Shown in pieces: positions 15,871-24,854 of a stretch of 64,000 bases of DNA. The position numbers and the translations under genes are program-made. Positions within the stretch are counted from its first letter, which is position 1. Each line of letters opens with the position of its first letter. Source of the DNA: Candidatus Poribacteria bacterium (lineage in GTDB: Bacteria; Poribacteria; WGA-4E; WGA-3G); the NCBI GenBank assembly GCA_022825665.1, contig JAJDWI010000041.1, positions 1 through 64,000 of the forward strand. Direction: 5' to 3'. Below the pieces are notes generated by a model that saw only the letters and a list, made by a program, of their open reading frames with translations, had not been told where the DNA came from and did no database searches.

Positions 15871-16929
15871 ATGGATAACCAAAGAGGAAAACTGGGTAAT
15901 CCAGCACAGGATGCAGAGGTAGGTCAAGGCAGACTCAATCAGGTTTCTGAGTTCATAGGTGAGGAAACAAGTGATACAGCTAACTGGGTTGGGATTTACC
16001 GGACCAACGATGAATGGGAAATCAAGCTTATTCAAGCGACTTTAGGTGCACAACAGATTCGCTGCCGTCCAGTGCAAATCAAAAAGGAACGTCAAACGGC
16101 GTTATTTGTTGCACCAGAGCATGAAGTTACAGCACTTGAATTGGTAAGCCGCATTGGCGTTGCCATTGCGAACACTGAGTTAGAAACACAATCTGAAGAA
16201 AAAGCAGCAGCACTCAAACAGCGCGATATGACAGTTGCCACACAGGAGGACCAACAATTGCTGACGACTGATTCTGGGGAAACGTTACTTGCACAACGAG
16301 AAGATATCGGCAGTGTGGTCTATGTTGATGGACAAGGTTTTGAAATCCGTGTTGGACCGGAACCTTACACAACGATAGCCGAAAAGGATTGGGAAGAATT
16401 CACGGATTACAGCGCGCAGCGACAAGAGTTTATTATCCTCCTTCGGCACGAATACCCAACGCTATTTGAATGGATCCAGCAGGAAAAACTGTTAGCAGAA
16501 TTCATCAGACTCATAGAAATGACCTATCAAGATGGTTCACCTGTTCCTGTTCCAAAACCTCAATACATTGAGGATCCTGAAGTCGAAGAAACAGATACAA
16601 CACCCTATAATTCTTGTGCATTACTGAGTATGACAACAGCAGTCATCTCGCTGATTACAGTCCTATTTAGCGTTCCTTGGCAGGTAAATCTTGTGTTGGC
16701 TATGGTGGCGGTATTATCTGGTGTTATTGCACTTTTCAGAATTCGTATGCAAGCGGAACGTATTGCAGATGGTGAGAAAACGGTAGGTAGTCCGATGGCA
16801 GTTATTGCGATTGTGTTAGCGTGTCTGATAGTAGTGTTTGCGTGGTGGTTGGATCAACGTCCTGTACCCGAAACACCGGTGACTCCGCCTTTACGTGAAC
16901 ATGTGCATGATCATGATGGGGATCGGTAG
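15871..16929 (+). CDS. Membrane protein with DUF2007-like N-terminal domain
   Basis: The 352 residues start MDNQRGKLG with AAGGA 6 bases upstream; a TTG frame extends to 15853. Residues about 35-95 (WVGIYRTNDEWEIKLIQATLGAQQI, then FVAPEHEVTALELVSRI) resemble the DUF2007 putative signal-transducing domain, which senses or binds an unknown ligand. A Glu/Gln-rich linker and a second soluble region follow, then three hydrophobic spans (about 250-265, 272-290, 310-327) and a His/Asp-rich tail (EHVHDHDGDR) that could bind metal. The function is unknown. It ends the plus-strand group that begins with the ABC ATPase. Confidence 0.6.
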   Translation: MDNQRGKLGNPAQDAEVGQGRLNQVSEFIGEETSDTANWVGIYRTNDEWEIKLIQATLGAQQIRCRPVQIKKERQTALFVAPEHEVTALELVSRIGVAIANTELETQSEEKAAALKQRDMTVATQEDQQLLTTDSGETLLAQREDIGSVVYVDGQGFEIRVGPEPYTTIAEKDWEEFTDYSAQRQEFIILLRHEYPTLFEWIQQEKLLAEFIRLIEMTYQDGSPVPVPKPQYIEDPEVEETDTTPYNSCALLSMTTAVISLITVLFSVPWQVNLVLAMVAVLSGVIALFRIRMQAERIADGEKTVGSPMAVIAIVLACLIVVFAWWLDQRPVPETPVTPPLREHVHDHDGDR

Positions 16930-17103
16930 TAGTAATTCAGTCAGAAAAGATTTTGAATATATCTACCTAAATTGATAAATCCAACTGAGAGTTAGAAATT
17001 TTACCGATGTCTGAGGTAAGGAAGGTTGTCGTTGAGATTGAGGCGAAAGATTCTCTTAAATTTCGATCTACAGACACGATTTTTAGCTTAAGTAAAACGA
17101 ACT

Positions 17104-17143
17104 AAAAGAGGCAGCACCATCTTGCAATAGTGCTGCCTCTTTT
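17104..17143. terminator. Strong bidirectional intrinsic terminator
   Basis: AAAAGAGGCAGCAC (17104-17117) and its exact reverse complement (17130-17143) form a 14-bp stem with a 12-base loop, flanked by A- and T-runs on both strands. It sits between the convergent genes at 15871-16929 (+) and 17161-17886 (-), so it can end both transcripts. Confidence 0.92.
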
Positions 17144-17160
17144 GTTTGAGATACTCAGTC

Positions 17161-17886
17161 TTATCTGCCAGCTTTGATGAAACCCCATGCCGTTGCGATT
17201 TTGCCTTTTGGGTCAACGGGTAAGGGACCGCCAGGACCATAGACGAGAACATCCTCATATTTTGCGGTGGTATGCCACGTACCGAGACCGATTCGTCCCA
17301 CACCATCCATGTCAGCATCGGCAATTTCGTGGACCTCTTCATCGTCAAGGATAAGTGTGTAACTGGTTGGTGTATTTACGATCTTGATACTATACCATTT
17401 ATTGGACTCAAAGGTATGATTACTATCGGCAGCCTGTTTATATGCGTTACCGTTCCAAGCTTCAATTCTCGAAAGAGAATTACCCCAACCACCAAGATTC
17501 CACCAATACTCAAACAGTGGTTTGCCTTTCATTCTGTCAGGAAGTTCTGCAAGATCCTTATCTCGGGAATTTATTTCACCTTGGCAGCGGAACATGATTA
17601 GGAAGGCTTCTGCACCATCAATCTTGTTTGCGCGCACTTCATAGGTGTATTCATTCCAATCGTCATCCCAATAGTCATCTGCAACAATAGTGATGCAGTT
17701 GGCATCGTTTAGGAGTTGCTGGTATTCATTATCATTAAATTCCCAGGTACCCCATAAGGGAACCCATTTATCTTCTGATTTGTTTGGATTATCAAAATTA
17801 TCCTCAAAGTATAGTTGGGACATAGCAACATTTGTGATGCTAAGAATCAAACAACATAAGAGGAGAAATATACCGTATCTTTTCAT
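17161..17886 (-). CDS. Secreted DUF1080/concanavalin-like domain protein with conserved C-terminal tail
   Basis: A signal peptide (MKRYGIFLLLCCLILSITNVAMS) precedes a jelly-roll domain: YFEDNFDNPN, WGTWEFNDNEYQQ, NEYTYEVRANKIDGAEAFLIMFRC, NKWYSIKIVNTPTSYTLILDDEEV, and GRIGLGTWHTTAKYEDVLVY. This is the pattern of DUF1080 (3-keto-disaccharide hydrolase-like) and related glycan-binding folds. It ends VDPKGKIATAWGFIKAGR, the tail also seen in the genes at 8271 and 21169. An AAGGAGC ribosome site precedes the ATG. Downstream is the two-way terminator. Confidence 0.72.
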   Translation of the reverse strand: MKRYGIFLLLCCLILSITNVAMSQLYFEDNFDNPNKSEDKWVPLWGTWEFNDNEYQQLLNDANCITIVADDYWDDDWNEYTYEVRANKIDGAEAFLIMFRCQGEINSRDKDLAELPDRMKGKPLFEYWWNLGGWGNSLSRIEAWNGNAYKQAADSNHTFESNKWYSIKIVNTPTSYTLILDDEEVHEIADADMDGVGRIGLGTWHTTAKYEDVLVYGPGGPLPVDPKGKIATAWGFIKAGR

Positions 17887-17940
17887 ATAACAATGCTCCT
17901 TTTATAATTCGGTGCGCCTGTTGACGACCGCTACTTTCGT

Positions 17941-19605
17941 CTAATGGTTAAACGAGAATTCTGCTGAATTCAGTAGGACCCAATATAGGTCTTCATAAGC
18001 CAAAGACTTTTGCGTGTAATTACTACGATCTATGTATCGTTGGAAAAAGGTTTGTTCTCTACTTGTCGGTTTTCGTGAAAGGACAGTGAGATACATATAT
18101 TCTACACGTTCACTGGTATCACGCCAATTATCAAGGACATAATTCATGAAAGTTCCGCGCTTTTTGTAATCAGCACTATCATTCACCATATTTCCATTTA
18201 TCATCATGAGAGCTTGCGGGACAGTGCCGTTGAATGCCTCAATTTCTTCCATCTCACCGTTGTCAAGTAGGAAGAGGAATTTTTTGAGATGTTCGCGTTT
18301 TTTATTTTCAAGTTCTCCGAGCATGTGCTCTCTATCTTCGCCTCCACTTCTTGCCATACTATCCATATTAATCTTCCATAGTCTTTCAAAGGCTGTTGCT
18401 TGCAGCATAGAATAGAAGAACTGTTCTGCACTCAAAGGTTTCATATATGCGTGTGAATAATAGATTTCATCGTCCTTGTTGCTATCATTCGTCTCAGAAC
18501 TTCTCTGATATGCTTTAGAATTGAGGATTGTCCGCATTAGATGTTGTAAGTCAAACCCATGCATAATGAAATCTTCTGCTAACCATTCCAATAGTGCAGG
18601 GTTAGTTGGACTATTCTCAGCACCAAATCCGTCAAGAGGTTCAACAAAACCGCGTCCCATAAAATGTTTCCATATCCGATTTACGATTGCTTTGCTAAAG
18701 TATGGGTTCGTTGGTGCGGTCATCCATTCTGCGAGAGCTTCACGTTTCTTGGTGAGTTCGCCTGTATATTCAGTTTTATCAAGAAAACGTGGTGGTACAG
18801 ATTCCTTCATACTATCAACATAAATTGCACGATTCTGTTTTGGCGTATTTTTAATGAGATAATTTTCTATCATTGTCTCATTACCGTACATATCCATAGT
18901 ATTGAACTCGCCCTTCTCCTCGCTCTCAATTCCGGTAAAGAAAGCAGCAACACCGTAAAAATCCTCTTGTAACCAGTCTTCTGTTTTATGATCGTGACAT
19001 TCAGCACACTGCATCGGTAAACCAAGGAATAGACGTGAGGTATGTGAAGTCAAATAGACAGGAGATCTTTCATACCGTAGCACATAGTTACCTGCAGCAT
19101 TGTTCTTTATTTCCCCATCCGCAGCGACCAGTTCACTAACAAATTGGTCGTAAGGTCTGTTCGTGTCAAGTGCTTCGCGCACCCAACCTGTTAGTCCGAT
19201 ACGGCGGTCATCTCCATCGTCGCGTCTCCCTATTAACCAATTTACCCACAATAGAGTCCAATACTCAATTGATTCATTGCTGCCGATCAACTCATCAATT
19301 TTTTTGGATCGTTTATTTTTTGAACCATCGTTGATAAAGTCAAGTACTTCTTCTGGTGTTGGAATTTTACCAGTCATATCTAAATGGATGCGCCGTAAAA
19401 ATTCCGTATCGGATGTCTGTTTTGATGGTTCAAGCCCTTCCCGGTTCAAGACAGAATCGATGTGTCTATCCAAGTGTTTGGTACTAGATGGGACATTTAA
19501 ATCGGTAACAGTCACAGTAGTAACGGTGGCGCAACTTGCTGCCAATAATGCAAAGGCAAGCAGCGTAATCCAACCTTTACCTCTCATCCAAGATGTTGGT
19601 TTCAT
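17941..19605 (-). CDS. DUF1549/DUF1553 domain lipoprotein with CxxCH motif
   Basis: A lipoprotein signal (LLAASC, Cys25) precedes DUF1549 (about 45-240: RHIDSVLNREGLEP, FLRRIHLDMTGKIPTPEEV, CAECHDHKTEDW at 200-211) and DUF1553 (about 285-550: REALAEWMTAPTNPYFSKAIVNRIWKHFMGRGFVEPLDGF, RTILNSKAYQRSS, PLSAEQFFYSML, VLSRKPTSREQ, WVLLNSAEFSFNH). The pair is typical of planctomycetes and relatives, usually next to DUF1501 sulfatase-like genes and linked to polysaccharide breakdown, though the reaction is unknown. The CAECH could hold a c-type heme. At 554 residues it is shorter than many fusions because it lacks an N-terminal cytochrome domain and DUF1501 partner. Confidence 0.85.
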   Translation of the reverse strand: MKPTSWMRGKGWITLLAFALLAASCATVTTVTVTDLNVPSSTKHLDRHIDSVLNREGLEPSKQTSDTEFLRRIHLDMTGKIPTPEEVLDFINDGSKNKRSKKIDELIGSNESIEYWTLLWVNWLIGRRDDGDDRRIGLTGWVREALDTNRPYDQFVSELVAADGEIKNNAAGNYVLRYERSPVYLTSHTSRLFLGLPMQCAECHDHKTEDWLQEDFYGVAAFFTGIESEEKGEFNTMDMYGNETMIENYLIKNTPKQNRAIYVDSMKESVPPRFLDKTEYTGELTKKREALAEWMTAPTNPYFSKAIVNRIWKHFMGRGFVEPLDGFGAENSPTNPALLEWLAEDFIMHGFDLQHLMRTILNSKAYQRSSETNDSNKDDEIYYSHAYMKPLSAEQFFYSMLQATAFERLWKINMDSMARSGGEDREHMLGELENKKREHLKKFLFLLDNGEMEEIEAFNGTVPQALMMINGNMVNDSADYKKRGTFMNYVLDNWRDTSERVEYMYLTVLSRKPTSREQTFFQRYIDRSNYTQKSLAYEDLYWVLLNSAEFSFNH

Positions 19606-19702
19606 CAGCGTTTCTCCTCATATACTGAAATACAAAAGCCTTATATTTATTCTATAATTTTAAGTTTACACTATCTTTTTCTGATTTTCAAGAAAATAAA
19701 CA

Positions 19703-20755
19703 TTAATCCCAACGAACACCTGTTGGAATGATGCCGACATCTTCCCCCCGTTTCATTGCTTCCGCAGCATCAAGAATACTTGCGATGTCATGTTCCGGTT
19801 CATAACCAAGTAAAGACTTGATTTTACTTAAATCAAACTCAAAATAGTTTGAGTTCGGTAGTTTTATATCAGCGTAATCCATCTTATAACGTTCACACAA
19901 ATAAGGAATAACTTCTTCAAAATTAAAGATACCTTTCCCTCCAAGCGTGAATTCTTCACCAACTGCAGCATCCTTTTCTAATCCTAAAACTAATCCCTGA
20001 ACTATATCACGAATATCGGCAAAATGCTCTTTGTAAGGACGACCATCGGGGTTACGTTTGAGTATAAACTTTTCCTTTCCGTTCCACGCTTTCATCACAG
20101 CTTCTGCAGTCTCTAATTCAGCAGGATCGTTGCCTTTATAATTTTTGTATCGGTTATAGATGGTGCTAAAGACGAATAGTTTTGGTAATCCATCGTCATT
20201 GAGAAATTCACTCGGTTCTATAACAGTGGCAAAGCGAAACACTGTGGAAGGTACGTTGTATTGATGGTAATACGTCATGCAGAGTTCTTCACCTATCCAT
20301 TTTGTGAGAAAGTAGGGCATGTGATGATATTTAGCAACCATATCCTCTGTGATGAGTTCATTGAATAATCTGCCTTTTTCATCTAACTTCCAATATATAG
20401 CCTCAGTGCAGGCATAGACAAATCTACGAATGTCTTTATTGAACTCGCGGACACATTCTAAAATATTTAGTGTACCCATTCCATTGATAGCAAGATATTC
20501 TCGGTTGTTAAATGGTCCACCGAATGCTGCTGCAATATGATAAATAGCGTCTACACCTTCAACCGCTTTTTTCACATCTTCATATTCGCGCAGGTCACCG
20601 AGGAACGTCTCAACCTTGTCATTACCTTTCCATCTGTCTACACGATTGGCATCACCGGGATAGGTAAAACATCGGATTTCGTGTCCTTTTTCTAATAGTT
20701 TTTTGGTTAGATTTGACCCAATGCGTCCTGTGCCACCAGTAACTAATATCTTCAT
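19703..20755 (-). CDS. NAD(P)-dependent epimerase/dehydratase (extended SDR)
   Basis: A 350-residue extended short-chain dehydrogenase. The Rossmann NAD site is VTGGTGRIGSNLTKKLLEKG at the N-terminus, DLREYEDVKKAVEGVDAIYHIAA follows, and the catalytic pair is YFLTKWIGEE (Tyr-x3-Lys). Family members rearrange nucleotide sugars or reduce carbonyls; the C-terminal ADIRDIVQGLVLGLE and GGKGIFNFEEVI segments are typical of UDP-glucose epimerase-like members. The substrate is unknown. The gene stands alone, with about 100 bases to the DUF1549 gene and a 410-base gap upstream. Confidence 0.85.
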   Translation of the reverse strand: MKILVTGGTGRIGSNLTKKLLEKGHEIRCFTYPGDANRVDRWKGNDKVETFLGDLREYEDVKKAVEGVDAIYHIAAAFGGPFNNREYLAINGMGTLNILECVREFNKDIRRFVYACTEAIYWKLDEKGRLFNELITEDMVAKYHHMPYFLTKWIGEELCMTYYHQYNVPSTVFRFATVIEPSEFLNDDGLPKLFVFSTIYNRYKNYKGNDPAELETAEAVMKAWNGKEKFILKRNPDGRPYKEHFADIRDIVQGLVLGLEKDAAVGEEFTLGGKGIFNFEEVIPYLCERYKMDYADIKLPNSNYFEFDLSKIKSLLGYEPEHDIASILDAAEAMKRGEDVGIIPTGVRWD

Positions 20756-20951
20756 TTGTTCTCCTAAAAGCCAATCTATATTACTAATTATAAAACGGCA
20801 TTAAGTCTGTAACGATTATCTTGCGAGGGCATACGCGTTTATCATTTAGTGGTAATGTAGTATAACGTAAATTCGGAATAAGTAACTTTTGAAATCGACT
20901 GAATCTACATCCTAAATTCCGTTAGTATTGCTCTCGGTAAAAGAATCCGAA

Positions 20952-21062
20952 TTTTCAGAGTCATTCTTGACAAAATAGGTCATAATAACCCTGTAAAACC
21001 ATACTGAATATGGGTTATTGGCACATGATAAAATTGTGAAAATTTCCTTCTGACTCTGAAAA
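20952..21062. repeat. Nested inverted repeat in a 410-base non-coding gap
   Basis: TTTTCAGAGTCA (20952-20963) is the exact reverse complement of 21051-21062. Inside it, AATAACCC (20984-20991) pairs with GGGTTATT (21012-21019). The 111-base unit has no open frame. It could be a structured RNA, a miniature element without flanking duplications, or chance nesting. The rest of the gap (20756-21168) shows nothing recognisable. Confidence 0.5.
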
Positions 21063-21168
21063 CTCTGAATCTTTAGAACGTCAGTAATGTAAATGTCAGC
21101 ATATCAAAGACATCTCCTTCTGACACACAATACTATTCATTAATCAAACTCACGTTAGTATATCAAAT

Positions 21169-22011
21169 CTATTGTAAGGCTTTTATTCCAGCCCATGTTA
21201 TTGTTAATTTTTCTCTGGGTTCTATATCAAATGCAGTGCTTATGAGTTTGATGTTATCTATCGCCCACCACCAATCATTCCGAGCATTAAGGAGACCGAA
21301 GCTAATAACCATTTCAGTGGCATCCGCAGGATTGTCAATCGGAATTTCTAATGTTTCGTTTACCTGTTCTAAATCGTTTACTTTTTCCTCATTTTTCTTT
21401 AGAGTAGGAATAGTAACAAGGGTCTGGGCACCAGAACTCTCAAATAATAAAATACTTTCTTCCTTACCACCGTCAAAACTTACTGTTATCTCACCTTTTT
21501 GTGGGTCATCAGGTCTCCAACTGGAATCAAATATTAAAACAAGCGATTCCGCAGCTGCCCCTTTGATTTTAATAGGGGGTGTAATTAAGTGACCGTTCCA
21601 GGCACTTTTACCATCGGGGTCCCCGTTTACTTCCCAATCGTCCCACTCATCAGGGTCTGAAACTGCGCCATTCCCTATACCTTTACCGTCCTTCTGTTTC
21701 ATAGTGAACTGACTGCGTTCTTGGTCACCAGCGGTCTGTCTCCACCACTCAAGGTTAACAATTGCCCACGTTCGCCATTCGGGCATACCAAGGTCGTTGG
21801 GGTTTTCGTTTGTAATTTCCCAACCATCAGGTGGTATATTTGACCACACTTTAACACCTTTAACCGCTTCTTCTATGCTATCTTCAAGTTTTACCCCCTC
21901 AAAATCTTCTTCAAAAAGGACAGTATCAATACCCCAAACCGTTGCTACTGTAAGACATAAAGTAATCACAATAAATGTGTTTGTAAGTAGTGTTATTAAG
22001 GTTTTTTTCAT
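21169..22011 (-). CDS. Secreted protein, probable jelly-roll fold, with conserved C-terminal tail
   Basis: Not a family I recognise by name. A signal peptide (ITLLTNTFIVITLCLTVATVWG) precedes a segment LFEEDFEGVKLEDSIEEAV, GWEITNENPNDLGMPEWRTW, SAWNGHLITPPIKIKGAAAESLVLIFDSSWRPDDPQKGEITVSFDGGKEESILLF, and MVISFGLLNARNDWWWAIDNIKL. W-A-I-D-N-I after beta-rich sequence is typical of MAM/carbohydrate-binding-like secreted domains. It ends IEPREKLTITWAGIKALQ, related to the tails of the genes at 8271 and 17161. Confidence 0.6.
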   Translation of the reverse strand: MKKTLITLLTNTFIVITLCLTVATVWGIDTVLFEEDFEGVKLEDSIEEAVKGVKVWSNIPPDGWEITNENPNDLGMPEWRTWAIVNLEWWRQTAGDQERSQFTMKQKDGKGIGNGAVSDPDEWDDWEVNGDPDGKSAWNGHLITPPIKIKGAAAESLVLIFDSSWRPDDPQKGEITVSFDGGKEESILLFESSGAQTLVTIPTLKKNEEKVNDLEQVNETLEIPIDNPADATEMVISFGLLNARNDWWWAIDNIKLISTAFDIEPREKLTITWAGIKALQ

Positions 22012-22080
22012 AATCCACCTCCATGGTTAATAGTGAAATTCATTAATATGTGGACATCTCTATTTCTTGATGTCATGTCC

Positions 22081-23709
22081 TTAAAATGTAACAGCATACC
22101 CATCAGTTCTTGGATCAGACCCTCCGATGAGTGCACCTGATTCAGGATGAACCTTGATCATCTGGGCACTACCTGGTCCGCCCCAATCTCCAACAATTTG
22201 GAGTTCATGACCTTTCTCTGCTAAACCTTCTTGGGTATCTGAAGAAAATCGTGACTCTAACTGTAGGTGATTAGAACAGGTATGTGGAATTGTGGATTCC
22301 ATCGGGTTCTGAAGGCTACGCCAACGCGGAGCGGAAACTGCCTCTTGTGGTGTCATACCGAAATCAAGCACATGGGTAACTAACTGCAGATTCGTCTGTA
22401 CTTGTGTATCTGCACCTGGTGTTCCGCACGCTAACACAGGTTTCCCATCTTTTGTGACGATGACAGGATTCATTGTGTGACGAACACGTTTCCCCGGTAT
22501 CAGACAGTTTGGATGGTCCTCTTCCAGATGCCAATAGGTCATTCGGTTGTTTAATAGTATGCCAGTATCTCCTGCTACTAAACTGGAACCGAAACCTGAT
22601 TGAATGCTCTGTAAAACACAAACAAGGTTTCCTGCGCGGTCTGCAGTGCAGAAGCATGTAGTATCTTCATGTGCTTCTGGTCCACCCGCCGGCACATCTA
22701 CGGCAGCTTTCTCCAGATCAATCCGCTTTGCTTGTTCAGCTGCGTAGGATTTGGACAACATACCTTCTATTGGAACATCCACCCAATTTGGATCTGCCAT
22801 GTATTTCTCTCTATCTGCAAAAGCGAGTTTTTTCGCTTCTACCATCAAATGCACGCTTTCTGCAGTATTACATCCCAACGTATTTAAATCAAACAACTCA
22901 ACAACGTTTAATTCCTGTAATAAGATGTGACCGCTTGAGTTAGGAGGCATTTCATAGACTTCGTATCCGTGGTAGTTTACGTGTATCGGATCATCCCAAT
23001 GGGCATGGAAATTTGCAAGGTCTTCCGATGTTAATAGTCCATCATAAGCACGGCTAAATTCGGCAATAGTTTTAGCGATTTCTCCCTTATAGAATGCATC
23101 TCTACCGTCCTTTGCGATTTTTTGTAAGGTCTTACCGAGATTGGGATTTGTGAGGAGTTCCCCTGCTGGGATCGGTTCGCCATCGTTTGTGAAGATAGCA
23201 CGGCTGTCTAGTTCGGCAGCGAAACGTGTGTTTTCACCTCTCAGACCACCTGCGAGTCTATGACTCACAGGAAATCCTTCCTCACAGAGAGAGATTGTAG
23301 GTGCGAAAACTTCTTCTAACCCGAGCACACCGTATCGATCATGTGCAAGCAGCCAAGCGTCAACAAGTCCTGGTACAGAAACGCTCCGCATGCCTTTCAT
23401 TGGAATGCCGCCGTTTTTGAGATAGGTTTCTCGTGTTGCGGCACGTGGTGCGGGTCCTGTACCATTTACTGCGGTGACCTCTCCTGTTTCTGCCCAATAG
23501 ATAAGGATAAATCCATCTCCACCAAGACCAGAACCGGCAGGTTCCACGACACCGAGCGCAGCAGCAGTTGCAATGGCAGCGTCAACAGCATTACCTCCTG
23601 CCATCATCGTTTGTATACCAGCTTGTGAGGCGAGTACGTGCCCTGATGTCACCATGCCGTTACTACCCATTACAGATGGACGAAATGCTGTACCGTGTGG
23701 AGATTGCAT
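22081..23709 (-). CDS. ggt: Gamma-glutamyltransferase family protein
   Basis: A 542-residue N-terminal-nucleophile hydrolase of the GGT family, which cleaves gamma-glutamyl bonds in glutathione and related compounds after self-cleavage. Seen: NAVDAAIATAAALGVVEPAGSGLGGDGF at the N-terminus, HEDTTCFCTADRAGNLV with the likely nucleophile Thr after Asp, SIQSGFGSSLV, and GTPGADTQVQTNLQLV. A His usually follows the DTT motif; here it is Cys. No signal peptide is seen, so it may be cytoplasmic. GGAGG 6 bases upstream supports the ATG. Together with the Gfo/Idh gene 14 bases upstream it forms a likely operon. The substrate may not be glutathione. Confidence 0.88.
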   Translation of the reverse strand: MQSPHGTAFRPSVMGSNGMVTSGHVLASQAGIQTMMAGGNAVDAAIATAAALGVVEPAGSGLGGDGFILIYWAETGEVTAVNGTGPAPRAATRETYLKNGGIPMKGMRSVSVPGLVDAWLLAHDRYGVLGLEEVFAPTISLCEEGFPVSHRLAGGLRGENTRFAAELDSRAIFTNDGEPIPAGELLTNPNLGKTLQKIAKDGRDAFYKGEIAKTIAEFSRAYDGLLTSEDLANFHAHWDDPIHVNYHGYEVYEMPPNSSGHILLQELNVVELFDLNTLGCNTAESVHLMVEAKKLAFADREKYMADPNWVDVPIEGMLSKSYAAEQAKRIDLEKAAVDVPAGGPEAHEDTTCFCTADRAGNLVCVLQSIQSGFGSSLVAGDTGILLNNRMTYWHLEEDHPNCLIPGKRVRHTMNPVIVTKDGKPVLACGTPGADTQVQTNLQLVTHVLDFGMTPQEAVSAPRWRSLQNPMESTIPHTCSNHLQLESRFSSDTQEGLAEKGHELQIVGDWGGPGSAQMIKVHPESGALIGGSDPRTDGYAVTF

Positions 23710-23723
23710 GTAAAACCTCCGTA

Positions 23724-24791
23724 CTAAGCTAACATCTTCGCGGCAAATGCTTCCACATCAACGCGTTCGTTTGTGCGTGCAGATTCGTTGCATGCTTCCA
23801 TCAGTATCCATGTGCCGAGTGTGGTATCTTGAATCCACTCACGGTCTTTGCCAGTAGTGATAGCATCAGCAAAAGCATCAAACTGAAGTCTGTCGTCTTC
23901 AATCAAACCACCGTGAAGGTCTTGGAGTGTGAGATTTTCAATCTCTTGTCCTGTTCGGAAAAGTTGGAGGTGTCCTCCGTCTCTGCGTAAGTCCCCTTCT
24001 TCACCGTGGAATGTCCAACTACCGCTCCATCCGTAAGCCCCCATGTGTCCTGCACGTGTGCCAGCATAGGTGAAAGGTGCACCGTTAGCGTATTCCATCA
24101 GTGCGTTTCCACCTGCAGTACCCCATGCGTCTATCTGTCCTAATGCCGGATCACGACGGTTGTGAACTTGTGCAGTAACATATTTTGGTAGTCCTTTTGC
24201 AGCAACAAGTTGGTCGAGTTGGTGGCTGCATCCAGCATGGAAGTAAAGTCCGTCAACATAAGCATCGGGCTGTCTTGAATCGGGTCCGGTGAATAGATTT
24301 TGACGTATCCAGAATCGACATTCTCCACCTAACATTTCACCGATACCACCATCTTCGCGTAGCCATTCACGCATTTTCGCAGCAGCAGGATTCCATCGTT
24401 TGTTTTGTCCTTGTACCAACAAAGTACCAGGGTTCGCTTTGTGTGCTTGAATGATATCGCGAAATTCTGCCTGGGTTGTGGCAATCGGTTTAACACAGAT
24501 TGTATGCATACCGAGATTTAGACTTTCAACGATGAGTTCTGCGTGAACAGTCGTTGAAGCATAGATAAGACATGCTACTGCATCGTGTTTCTCTTTTGCC
24601 TCAGTTATTGTCGTGTAGATACGTTCTGATAAGCCTTCTGGGGCACCGTTTATTGATTCAACACCTCTTTTTGCTGCCTCAAGGTTAATATCTACACACG
24701 CAACAGGATTCAATCCGTTTGTGTTGACTTGTGCTTGTAACCGTCCGTGAGCAAAATGTGTGCACCCAACGTGAATAGTTGGTATTGCCAT
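23724..24791 (-). CDS. Gfo/Idh/MocA family oxidoreductase
   Basis: The 355 residues follow the family plan: an N-terminal NAD-binding half (TIHVGCTHFAHGRLQAQVN, NPVACVDINLEAAKRGVESI, YASTTVHAELIVESLNLGMHTICVKPIATT, with the EKP motif seen as VKP), then a C-terminal alpha/beta domain with YFHAGCSHQLDQLVAA. Such enzymes oxidise or reduce sugars, inositols or their derivatives. The usual EKP lysine is kept. A GGAGATG ribosome site precedes the ATG. Neighbours are GGT downstream and DUF6807 upstream, all suggesting small-carbohydrate catabolism. Confidence 0.88.
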   Translation of the reverse strand: MAIPTIHVGCTHFAHGRLQAQVNTNGLNPVACVDINLEAAKRGVESINGAPEGLSERIYTTITEAKEKHDAVACLIYASTTVHAELIVESLNLGMHTICVKPIATTQAEFRDIIQAHKANPGTLLVQGQNKRWNPAAAKMREWLREDGGIGEMLGGECRFWIRQNLFTGPDSRQPDAYVDGLYFHAGCSHQLDQLVAAKGLPKYVTAQVHNRRDPALGQIDAWGTAGGNALMEYANGAPFTYAGTRAGHMGAYGWSGSWTFHGEEGDLRRDGGHLQLFRTGQEIENLTLQDLHGGLIEDDRLQFDAFADAITTGKDREWIQDTTLGTWILMEACNESARTNERVDVEAFAAKMLA

Positions 24792-24854
24792 ATATCATCT
24801 CCTTTGTAAAGAAATTACTGTTCAACTGCTGCAGCTATATAAAATGCTTGTCTA

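Noticed and set aside
16930-17100. tRNA or other RNA gene in the gap before the terminator
   Set aside because: No cloverleaf or T-loop sequence can be drawn. Only AT-rich sequence precedes the hairpin.
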